Of a stretch of 64,000 nucleotides of DNA, positions 11,301 through 19,775 are shown piece by piece. Within the stretch, counting starts at the first letter, position 1. Each line of letters begins with the position of its first letter. The translations under genes were made by a program, and so were the position numbers. The DNA comes from Neocallimastix lanati (nom. inval.). Lineage: Eukaryota > Neocallimastigomycota > Neocallimastigomycetes > Neocallimastigales > Neocallimastigaceae. Where the stretch lies: contig JACVTC010000238.1 of NCBI GenBank assembly GCA_016946835.1, positions 49,477 through 113,476 of the forward strand, in the 5' to 3' direction. The notes beneath the pieces are model-generated. The model saw nothing but the letters and a program-made list of their open reading frames with translations. It was not told where the DNA came from and searched no databases.

Positions 11301-12669
11301 TGAGAAAGAAAATAATATAGAAGAAAATAATGAAGAAGAAAATAATGAAGAAGAATATGAGAAAGAAAATAATGAAGAAGAAAATGAGGAAGAAGAAAAT
11401 GAGGAAGAAGAAAATGAGGAAGAAAATAATGAAGAAGAAAATAATGAAGAGGAGGAAAATGAAGAAAAAAATAATGAAGAAGAAAATGAGAAAGAAAATA
11501 ATGAAGAAGAAAATAATGAAGAGGAGGAAAACGAAGAAGAAAATAATGAAGAAGAAAATAATGAAGAAGAAAATGAGAAAGAAAATAATATAGAAGAAAA
11601 TAATGAAGAAGAAAATAATGAAGAAGAATATGAGAAAGAAAATAATGAAGAAGAAAATGAGGAAGAAAATAATGAAGAAGAAAATAATGAAGAGGAGGAA
11701 AATGAAGAAGAAAATAATGAAGAAGAAAATAATGAAGAAGAAAATAATGAAGAAGAAAATGAGAAAGAAAATAATATAGAAGAAAATAATGAAGAAGAAA
11801 ATAATGAAGAAGAATATGAGAAAGAAAATAATGAAGAAGAAAATGAGGAAGAAAATAATGAAGAAGAAAATAATGAAGAGGAGGAAAATGAAGAAGAAAA
11901 TAATGAAGAAGAAAATAATGAAGAAGAAAATAATGAAGAAGAAAATGAGAAAGAAAATAATATAGAAGAAAATAATGAAGAAGAAAATAATGAAGAAGAA
12001 TATGAGAAAGAAAATAATGAAGAAGAAAATGAGGAAGAAAATAATGAAGAAGAAAATAATGAAGAAGAAAATGAGAAAGAAAATAATGAAGAAGAAAATA
12101 ATGAAGAAGAAAATAATGGAGAAGAAAATAATGAAGAAGAAAATGAGGATGAAAATATGAATATAGAAACTGATGATATTGGATATATTATTGATGAAGA
12201 TAATATTTACACATGTAGTAAACAAAGTTCAAACAATATAATTTGTAAGAAATATACAATTTCAGAAACCTCATGTACTTCAAATAATATAGGAAAATTA
12301 TTTATAGAAGATGAAAAGATTTCTATTTGTCTAAACTATTCGAATAAAGAATACAGTGTGAAATTAGATGAAGCTAATAATGGAAATTATGTACTATATA
12401 AGTCTTCAACTACAAATGAAATTTTCGGTACAAGTAATAATAAACCATATGTTATCGTTACTGTTAATGAAAATTCTGTTATATTAAATACTAAATATTC
12501 GAATGGATTAAAATATGTATATATTAATAAGGAAGGAAGTTCAGTATCCTCAATGTATAGAATCATGAATAAAGGAGATAGCTGCCCAAAGAATGGAAAT
12601 TCATCTGTTATTATGGAAGAAAATATATTGGAATTAGAATGTGACAATGGAATATGTTCGGAACCTTGA
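8389..12669 (+). CDS. Giant secreted Glu/Asn-repeat protein with Cys-containing C-terminal domain
   Basis: A single uninterrupted frame of 1426 codons starting at ATG. Residues 1 to about 24 form a signal peptide (MIYFKVLHIVLLIILICFQV). A short mixed linker follows to about residue 70. Residues about 73-450 are runs of 5-16 Glu broken by Asn or Lys. Residues about 450-1250 are EEENN-type units with regular Lys, Tyr and Ile variants (NEKEN, EEYEKEN, NNIEENN). The last about 170 residues are an ordinary-complexity domain with seven Cys (YTCSKQSSNNIICKKY, SICLNYS, GDSCPKNG, ECDNGIC) and strand-like GYIIDEDN and LKYVYINKEG motifs, similar in style to the GYY repeats at 1.0-3.0 kb. There is no C-terminal membrane segment. 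I infer a secreted, strongly anionic, disordered spacer protein, perhaps wall- or matrix-associated or cation-binding; its function is unknown. The open frame despite heavy repetition argues for selection on the protein. Confidence 0.8.
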   Translation: MIYFKVLHIVLLIILICFQVVNTKKKGNSIENYYSEEKEIQNKRYIAYDNNNIEISDNNNENVNIDERADETNEKEEEEEEEEEEEENEEEEEEEEENEEEEEEEEEEEKENEEEEEEEEEENEEEEEEEEEENEEEEEEEEENEEEEEEEEEENEEEEEEEEENEEEEEEEEENEEEEEEEEEEEEEEEEENEEEEEEEEENEEEEEEEEEENEENEEEEEEEEEEEEEEEENEEEEEEEEENEEEEEEEEEEEKENEEEEEENEEEENEEEEEENEEEEKEEEENEEEEEENEEEENEEEENEEEEEEKEEEENEEEEEEKEEEEEEEKEKENEEEEEEEEEEEKENEEEEEEENEEEEEENEEEENEEEEEENEEEENEEEEEENEEEEEEEKEKENEEEEEEEEEEEKENEEEEEEENEEDENEEEEEENEEEENEEEEEENEEEEEEEENNEEENNEEENNEEEENEEKNNEEENNEEENEKENNEEENNEEENNEEEYEKENNEEENEEEENNEEEENEEKNNEEENEKENNEEENEEENNEEENNEEENNEEEENEEENNEEEENEKENNIEENNEEEENEEENNEEEENEKENNIEENNEEENNEEEYEKENNEEENEEEENEEEENEEENNEEENNEEEENEEKNNEEENEKENNEEENNEEEENEEENNEEENNEEENEKENNIEENNEEENNEEEYEKENNEEENEEENNEEENNEEEENEEENNEEENNEEENNEEENEKENNIEENNEEENNEEEYEKENNEEENEEENNEEENNEEEENEEENNEEENNEEENNEEENEKENNIEENNEEENNEEEYEKENNEEENEEENNEEENNEEENEKENNEEENNEEENNGEENNEEEYEKENNEEENEEEENNEEEENEEKNNEEENEKENNEEENEEENNEEENNEEENNEEEENEEENNEEEENEKENNIEENNEEEENEEENNEEEENEKENNIEENNEEENNEEEYEKENNEEENEEEENEEEENEEENNEEENNEEEENEEKNNEEENEKENNEEENNEEEENEEENNEEENNEEENEKENNIEENNEEENNEEEYEKENNEEENEEENNEEENNEEEENEEENNEEENNEEENNEEENEKENNIEENNEEENNEEEYEKENNEEENEEENNEEENNEEEENEEENNEEENNEEENNEEENEKENNIEENNEEENNEEEYEKENNEEENEEENNEEENNEEENEKENNEEENNEEENNGEENNEEENEDENMNIETDDIGYIIDEDNIYTCSKQSSNNIICKKYTISETSCTSNNIGKLFIEDEKISICLNYSNKEYSVKLDEANNGNYVLYKSSTTNEIFGTSNNKPYVIVTVNENSVILNTKYSNGLKYVYINKEGSSVSSMYRIMNKGDSCPKNGNSSVIMEENILELECDNGICSEP
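9895..12138 (+). repeat. Tandem higher-order repeat: two 1122-bp units
   Basis: Sequence from about 9895 recurs with a fixed offset of 1122 bp (374 codons): GAATAT at 9895 and 11017, and the other-frame reading blocks at 10208/11330 and 10853/11975. Each unit contains about three tandem 186-bp (62-codon) subunits, marked by the NNIEENN block starting at 10462, 10648 and 10834, and again at 11584, 11770 and 11956. Both periods are multiples of three, so the frame is kept. Confidence 0.85.
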
Positions 12670-13251
12670 AATTAAAAATTTTTAACTAAATAAATTAAAA
12701 ATTGTATTATAAAATATTATATTTTTTTACAATAATATTAAAATAATATTTATAATAATTAAAATATATTTTGGTTCTATTATTAAAAATAATTCCTTTT
12801 TTTTTGCATTTACATATATAGTATAATATTAAGAAAAACTAAAATAAATATTACCAATTGTCATGAAAAAATTATAAATTTAATTAATTTTCATTTATAA
12901 TGCTTTCTATTATTTAAATAAAATATATTTATTACAATTAAAACAAAAAAATAAAAACTTATATATTTTTATTTGTATAATTAATTTTTAATTTCAAATT
13001 CAAAAAATTATAATTTATTTAAATTTTTTATTTTTTTCCAATTTTTAAATATGAGCAATTAGCAATATTATTTTTAAATCACACTTTTAATTTAATTTAT
13101 AAAATAAAATAACTACAATATAATTTATTTTTAAACAAAAATAAAAAAAATTAAATATAATATTTATTTCCCTATTTATTATTTATATATAATATTTATT
13201 TAATATATTATTTAATTATTTATTTTAAAAAAATATATTTTTAAAATAGAA
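12670..13251. other. AT-rich 3' flank, no gene seen
   Basis: Downstream of the Glu-rich gene up to the target duplication of the LTR element. No coding content recognised. Confidence 0.6.
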
Positions 13252-13256
13252 AATCT

Positions 13257-13453
13257 TGTTAGAAATAAAAATATAAAGATTAATTAAAGGGGTAATGTTA
13301 TATGAATTAATATATTAGTGTAAGATATGTGACTAATAGTAACAAAAAGCCACATATTATGTTTACTATAAATATCATAAAAAAGTATAAAATTATGTAC
13401 ATATACTATTCTTTATTATTATATAATAAAAAAAGAGATTTATACTTTTCACA
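13257..13453 (+). repeat. 5' LTR of LARD copy 1
   Basis: 197 bp, starting TGTTAGAAAT and ending CTTTTCACA. Matches 17245-17441 except for about three substitutions. Confidence 0.92.
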
Positions 13454-13484
13454 GATTAAGAGTCTCAACTCTTTAGTTGAGCTA
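13454..13484 (+). promoter_or_regulatory. Primer-binding site, complementary to internal tRNA-Lys(CUU)
   Basis: Directly after the LTR end, GATTAAGAGTC is the complement of GACTCTTAATC, the anticodon loop and flanking pairs of tRNA-Lys(CUU). The complement continues through TTGA and AAGAG to TAGCTCA, resembling the D-arm. Drosophila copia is known to prime from a tRNA half-molecule in this way. The tRNA match is from general knowledge of tRNA-Lys sequences. Confidence 0.7.
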
Positions 13485-13774
13485 TCAATAAAGCTAAATT
13501 GAAATTTATAAAATATAAAATCATTTTATCATTAATATTCAAACTAATAAAAATATATTTTTATTATTTTTATAAAATTTATTATAGAAACAAAACGTAT
13601 TAACCAATATCAATAAGAAAATATTACAGAACAATTGTGAGAATGTTAAGGATTTAAAATTTAAAATAAAATGCTTATTGTAATAGGTCATAGTTATTAT
13701 TAATTTTCTAAAAATAAAAAAATGATATAAATACATATACATATAATTAGATAAAAAGAAAATGTTAAAATAAA

Positions 13775-14025
13775 ATAATAGTCAACTAGTCTATCTAAAT
13801 AAATGTCAACTAGCTAAGTTGTGAATAAATGATAATAAAATAAAAATAATTGTCAACTAGCTAGGTTGATTAACAATAAAAATAAAAATAATTGTTGATT
13901 AGTTTATCTAAGTTGTAAATAATTAACTATAAAATGATTGTCAACTAGATTAACTAAATTGAAAATAATAGATAATAAAAATAAAAATAATAGTCTAACT
14001 AGTGAAGTTTTAAATAATTAAATTT
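13775..14025 (+). repeat. Array of imperfect palindromes GTCAACTAG...AAGTTG
   Basis: Five to six units spaced about 45-65 bp, each with GTCAACTAG (or close variants) followed within a few bases by (A/G)GTTG, for example GTCAACTAGCTAAGTTG. The same array is in copy 2 at about 55030-55290. Confidence 0.7.
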
Positions 14026-14554
14026 AAAATAATAGTCATTTTAAGTTATTAAGACTAAGAATTATCAATTACAAATAATCTGTTTATTCAAGTTAATTAA
14101 AAATTAATATCTTTAACTAAATATTAATGAAACACATAAAATAAAAAATATTAACAACTAATTGAAAAAGAGACAAATAAAAATGATTTATAAAAATTAA
14201 TATTATCATTAATATATAATATAAACATAATTTATTTTTAATATAAATAAATATATAATTAATAAAATAATAAAATTATTAAATATTAAATAATATATCC
14301 TCATACACAAAATCTGTTCTGACATTATACAATTCAAAATAATATAAAAAATTAATATAGATATATAATATGATTTAACTTAATTTTTAATATACAATAA
14401 AATACCATCAAGAAAAATTAACAAATAATTAATGCTGAAACTAGAAAAAATCCACAGAAAATATAATAATAGAAATTTTAATAATTAAAGTTTTACACTA
14501 AAATTTTAACAAATAATGTTCAAGAAATAAATTAAAATTAAAGTATTTGAAAAA

Positions 14555-14609
<55 letters not shown>

Positions 14610-16194
14610 TTTATATTCAATAAAATTTTAATTTATTATAATATTCATTTTTATATAAAACATTTCAAATTTTAATTTATAATAATTTTAAAATGTCCAA
14701 TTATATCAATCTATTAAAAATAAAATTAATGTTTTTCTTAAATTAAAATTAAATTAAATTCAATCAATAATATAAATTTCATTATTTTTGCTAAACTTTA
14801 ATCAATAATATTTAATCCAATCCATTAATTTTAATAAACAATTTAAAATTTTTTCAAAAAATTATATTATTAATAATATATATATTTATAAAAATTTAAT
14901 TTATCATTTATTAATTTATTAATCTAATTTTTGTTAAATCTCTAAACCTATAATATATTTTTTTAATGACTTATTTATTCATATAAAACCTATTTATATA
15001 TATCAATAACAATAATAGGGAATATTACATTTAGATAATCTATATAAAATAATTTAAAATATATTATTTGAATTATTTATTATTCTCCAAATATTCGTAA
15101 ATTATTCGTTAAACAAAAAAAAGAGTAAAAATAATGAAAAATGTATTACTGTAAATAATATTTATTCTAAACATCTTAAAAATAAAAAAATAATGAGTTA
15201 TTTGTGAATCAGATAAAAACTTTCATAAATTAAAACAATTAAATGATAAAGAAGCACTAAAAGAATCTTTTTATTAAATACTAAAAGAGAAAATTTAAAT
15301 AATTAAAATATAAAAATAAAGTATGTAAATTATAAATAAATATCCAAAATTGATTGAAATCTTATGGCATAAAAGAAATATATGTAATCTTTAAAAGATG
15401 ATACTAACCTTATAAAAGATATTCCAATAATCCAATATTGATTTGTGATTACCTCATCATATGAAAACAATGAAGAATAAAAATGTTTTTAGAAAAACAC
15501 AAAAATACCCTGATAATATAATTTTTTTGTGCTTCAAATCAATGCTTAACATCTAAATATAAATGGGAATCATATATATATTTATATATAAAAAAAAAGT
15601 AGGAGATTTAAATACTATTAAAAATATGATCGTTAACACCAGAAAACCTATGAATAGATTTGGAGGTATTTTATAACCAATAAATACATTTACCCGTAAA
15701 AGATTTTTTGAAAAAGATTTTTTATGAAATTAACTCATTCATCCGATGAATCTTCGCAATGGTGTTTTAATATTATTGAAAATAAGAAGTTACGTTTATT
15801 CTTCACAATTTATTATTATTTAAAAGATATTACTTTAAATTAACAAATAAATGACAAATGCGTTGTAGATTTTGAAACAGTGTTATATTTATTTCATAAA
15901 AATAATAATTAATTTAATGGAGATATTCTAGTAATACATGAATACAAATACAGCATTTTATCAAATGAATTAAATTTTATTATATATAATTAGTAAAAAA
16001 AAAAAAAAAAAAAAAAAAAATAATAATAATAATAAAAAACACACATTATTTAAATACAGCTATTTACAATACTCTTAATATAATCAATATATATATAAAA
16101 TAAAAAAAAAATTATAATAGTATAAATGTAATAATCAACAATAAACCAATATTATAAATTATATATTGTTATAATTTTGTAATTTTTTTATTTA

Positions 16195-16915
16195 TTTTCA
16201 CTTTGCTTTAATCAAGCTTTTAAAGAACAAGTTATCGCTCAGTTTGGCTTTTTCTAACCAGTTAAAACTGTTGATCCAAAGGTTGATACAACTATTGATA
16301 TACTTAATAGATTGAAGAATTATATCAAACAACCGAAGACAATATTAAAAAGATGATTAATTGTATGAAAACTACTATAAACGAACAAAAGCAATTTGCC
16401 TTTGTATCTAAAGATGCAAAAATTAAAAGGAGATGAAGTTGTTTTATAAAAAAAAAAAAAGATTAAATCTTGTTAGTTATTCTTTAAGTTCAAGTTCTAA
16501 AGATATTGATTATTTATATTTACTAGCTATGGAAAACTTCCATGAATGGCTAAAAACTTTCTTAGATAAAACTTTCTTAGATAAAACTATGCCGAAGATT
16601 CTGTTTACAATTATTATAATATTCATACCGAAATGGATATTACTACTCAAATGATTGCTCAAACAAAATAAAGATTAAGTACCGAAATTAATGGCATTCA
16701 AGAATGTAGACGTGCTACCTCAATATTAAGGGAACATGAACAATCTTATAAAATAAAGAAGGATAAATATGAATTATTATGTGAAGAAAGTATTAAAAAT
16801 ATTGAATTATTAGAAGGGTAAGGCTGATATACCAAATTACCTTCAATCTATGTATGATTCTATGAATATTTTCTATCATTAAACAATAAATTATTTCTCA
16901 GAAAGTGATTCATAT
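16195..16915 (+). pseudogene. Captured BAR-domain gene relic, copy 1
   Basis: Translating piecewise gives FNQAFKEQV, VDPKVDTTIDILNRLKNYIK, a shifted segment TEDNIKKMINCMKTTINEQK, ENFHEWLKTFL, EMDITTQMIAQ, GIQECRRATSILREHEQSYK and YLQSMYDSMNIFYH. Heptad-rich helices with a final L-QSMYD-x-MNIFYHQ helix fit the BAR/amphiphysin fold (membrane-curvature proteins), matching family consensus such as LQALIDAQLEYYKQ. Stops, frameshifts, a poly(A) run and a local duplication (TTTCTTAGATAAAACT twice at about 16557-16588) kill the frame. It lies sense to the element, just upstream of the 3' LTR. Confidence 0.7.
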
Positions 16916-17244
16916 AAATAAAAAATAATAATAATAAAATAAGTAATAAAATAAGATAAAAAGACATAATAATAATTTAAGTAAAGAAAGATTAATAAAT
17001 AATAGTAATATTAAAAAAATAACTCCAATCAAATTTGAAAGTAAGGGAAAACGTTAGAATCTAAAATATATAAAAATAATTTCTTTAGTTTACAAATAAA
17101 AATAAAATAAATCCTTTTCATGTACTTTATAATATGTTTTTTTTATTATTATTATTAAAAATAAAATATTATTTTATATAGTAATACATTTGCAATATTT
17201 CTCTTCAACTCTAACTTTCACCCAAAGTTAGATTTGAGGGGGAA

Positions 17245-17441
17245 TGTTAGAAACAAAAATATAAAGATTAATTAAAGGGGTAATGTTATATGAATTAATA
17301 TATTAGTGTAAGATATGTGACTAATAGTAACAAAAAGCCACATATTATGTTTACTATAAATATCATAAAAAAGTAAAAAATTATGTACATATACTATTCT
17401 TTATTCTTATATAATAAAAAAAGAGATTTATACTTTTCACA
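17245..17441 (+). repeat. 3' LTR of LARD copy 1
   Basis: 197 bp, preceded by the purine tract GAGGGGGAA and by a 9-bp inverted repeat (TCTAACTTT...AAAGTTAGA at about 17210-17232). Ends in CTTTTCACA, followed by target duplication AATCT. Confidence 0.92.
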
Positions 17442-17592
17442 AATCTAATATATATAAATCTAATATCTTAACTAATAGAATTAAAATAATACTAATATTT
17501 TACTTTAAATAAATATTCTTTTTATATTAAATAAATTTAAGAGAAATTATAAAAGAAAATATAATATAATTAAAATACATTATATCACTAAA

Positions 17593-17680
17593 TAATTTAA
17601 TGACGTAATTACAAAATATCTAAACAGAACATTAGTGGATAAGTTTAGATTTAATCTCTTATGTAAATTGGTTTAAAATA
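17593..17680 (+). pseudogene. Copia RNase H C-terminal fragment
   Basis: Reads DVITKYLNRTLVDKFRFNLL, matching the RNase H end of Copia-A (GFTKYLNVTLMDKFRNSLL). Only the last about 28 codons remain; a T/A-rich tail and TGTTATATT follow, perhaps a decayed LTR start. Confidence 0.75.
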
Positions 17681-17689
17681 TAGATAATC

Positions 17690-18145
17690 CATATCATTTT
17701 AAGTTTTAAGTTTCAAAGAAGTTGTATTTAAGTAGAAATGTTATATTAACATTTTGAAAATATTTTCTATTTAATCTAATCTTTCAATTAACACAATTTT
17801 TTATAGATTTTATATTTTTTTTGTTTATTTTAAGAAAAAATATAGACAATTTTTTTAATTTATATATTTATATAAATAATATTGGGTATGTTAATGAAGC
17901 TTAAAGCTTTTATTTTTAAATAAGTGTTAATCGAATGCAAGACTAATAATACAGGGAGAGGTTTTAAATTTCTCATTAATAAAGATTTTACCGTTTATTT
18001 TTTATGATTAGAGTTTCCTAAAATAAATTGCTATTCCAACTTAGATGTACTATTTTAAAATGATTTGGAACTGAAAACTATCATACAAAAATTAAATAAT
18101 AAAGTCAGAAAAGTACTTTATTCCATGCAAGGATTTCTTAAGAGT
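17690..18145. other. Non-coding repeat debris
   Basis: AT-rich sequence between a copia tail and a gypsy integrase fragment. No feature recognised apart from a possible decayed LTR start near 17740. Confidence 0.4.
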
Positions 18146-18149
18146 ACTT

Positions 18150-18720
18150 AATTCTTTTCCCTTATAAAAATTTTCCGATTTCTCGTTTTCTATTTTCAGT
18201 TAAACCATTAGATTCTGGGTGATAAGTAACAGTAAATTTTACATATACGTCAAATAGATCAAGTAATATTCCTGTATAATTTGATGTAAATTGTACTACA
18301 TTACCTGTTGTTATAATATTGGGAGCATCATATCTTGTGAAATTTTCGGACAAGAATTTTACTACTTCCTTTGAAGTAATGGATACCAGAGGTTACGCTT
18401 CTACCATTTTGTATAATAGTCCACTAAATGATATACTGATTTCCTTGTTAGGTTATTTGTAACGAACTATAATATACAATCCTAAATGCGTAAATGATAC
18501 TTCTACTTCAATTGCATTTTTTCGGTAGGGTTTGGAATTTCGTTTTTCTTGTTCAATTGATAAGTAGTACAATTTTGAATATATCTTCTAAAATCAACGA
18601 TCATACCTTTCCAATAACTAGTCTTTCATAAGTACTTCTGAATCCTTCATGTCCAATAGAATGTGCTTTATTTATTAGTTGAAATTTGTCTTCATTATTC
18701 TCAATAATTTTTCTAAAATT
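18150..18720 (-). pseudogene. Gypsy-type integrase fragment
   Basis: Minus-strand pieces in several frames read HSIGHEGFRSTYERL (HHCC zinc region), VDYYTKWVEA, PLVSITSKEVVKFLSENF, APNIITTGNVVQFTS (D changed to G in the usual TDNG) and VTYHPESNGLTEN (position of the catalytic E). Order and spacing match Ty3/gypsy integrase. Multiple frameshifts and the lost Asp make it a relic. It differs from the chromodomain family of Gypsy-1 and Gypsy-2. Confidence 0.75.
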
Positions 18721-18974
18721 ATCTATTTCTTTAATATATTTAATTTAATAATGTGATCTTCTAAAAATACTTTCATAAATTCTCCAATTTCCTCATTATT
18801 TTCAGTGTTAATTTCATTTTATTCTTATTCTATTTCATTTGCACTTTCATTATTACTTGAATCATTATGATTTATAGCTAGTCAGTCAATTATAATTTGA
18901 ACCGATAAATAACATAATCATTCAATTTTATATTGAAATAAATAAAAAAATAAGATAAAATAAAATAATCTGTC

Positions 18975-19262
18975 AAATTATAATATGAACTGAAAAATTA
19001 TATGGTCAGTCAAAAAATTAATATGAACTGAAAAATTATATAGTCAGTCAAAAAATTAATTTGAACTGAAAAATTATATGGTCAGTCAAAAAATTAATTT
19101 GAACTGAAAAATTATATGGTCAGTCAAAAAATTAATTTGAACTGAAAAATTATATGGTCAGTCAAAAAATTAATTTGAACTGAAAAATTATATGGTCAGT
19201 CAAAAAATTAATTTGAACTGAAAAATTATATGGTCAGTCAAATAATTAATTTGAACTGAAAA
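18975..19262. repeat. 38-bp tandem repeat, about 7.5 units
   Basis: GTCAGTC recurs at 19005, 19043, 19081 and 19119, and onward every 38 bp. The unit holds GAACTGAAAAATTATATGG and TCAGTCAAAAAATTAATTT. Middle units are nearly identical; the outer ones drift. There are no unique spacers, so it is not a CRISPR array. Confidence 0.9.
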
Positions 19263-19336
19263 TACTATTGTTAATTATTAACAATCAAAATATATATATA
19301 TTTACATCATACAGTAAATTAAAACTATCACACAAC

Positions 19337-19362
<26 letters not shown>

Positions 19363-19370
<8 letters not shown>

Positions 19371-19535
19371 AGAATTACATGAACCAAATAATTATTACGA
19401 TATCTTTAATTTAAATGATAAAAACGAATGATTAAAATCAGTCGATAATGAACTCAACAATATGATAAATTTGAGAGTATATGAAACAAATGATAAAATC
19501 CCTAAGAACGCAAACTTAATATCATCATGATTAAA
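19363..19535 (+). pseudogene. Copia RT N-terminal fragment
   Basis: Nearly collinear with Copia-A 5511-5684: LKELHEPNNYYDIFNLNDKN, then SVDNELNNMINLRVYET and DKIPKNANLISS, with TGA replacing Trp. It starts right after a poly(A) run and ends abruptly before AT-rich DNA. Confidence 0.8.
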
Positions 19536-19775
19536 AAAAAATTTATTGTCAACTGATTATATTAGAGTAAAAATTAATAAATTAAAGAAAAGTAATAATT
19601 AGAATTTTATTAAATCAAAATTATTAATAAATTAAATAATATCAATACTTTATTAAATAAAGTTTCGTTTTATAAAACTTAATATAATAAAAATTAAAAT
19701 TTTATAAAGTCAAATATAAATAGAAATTTAAATGAGAATTTTAAATATAATTAATTATATTAACTAATAATTTAC

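Larger units (their letters stand above)
13257..17441 (+). mobile_element. Non-autonomous LTR retrotransposon (LARD) copy 1 carrying a BAR-domain gene relic
   Basis: Flanked by 197-bp LTRs (13257-13453 and 17245-17441; TGTTAGAAA...TTTTCACA) that differ at about three bases, with a perfect 5-bp target duplication AATCT at 13252-13256 and 17442-17446. A purine tract (TTTGAGGGGGAA) abuts the 3' LTR, so the element is in plus orientation. The 3.8-kb interior has no gag or pol. It holds a tRNA-complementary primer site, an array of imperfect palindromes, poly(A) runs and a decayed BAR-domain coding sequence. Enzymes must be supplied in trans; the purine-tract context resembles that of Copia-B, suggesting a copia helper. 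Confidence 0.9.

Noticed and set aside
8585..12160. Plus-strand Lys/Met/Arg frames inside the Glu-rich gene
   Set aside because: Shifted readings of the same purine repeat.
8422..12225. Minus-strand open frame of about 1267 codons of Phe, Ile and Leu
   Set aside because: It is the complement of GAA/GAG/AAT codons, which cannot give stops in that frame. It has no signal-peptide or domain logic; the plus-strand frame has a signal peptide and a normal C-terminal domain.
18975..19262. CRISPR-like array
   Set aside because: Head-to-tail repeat with no unique spacers, in eukaryotic DNA.
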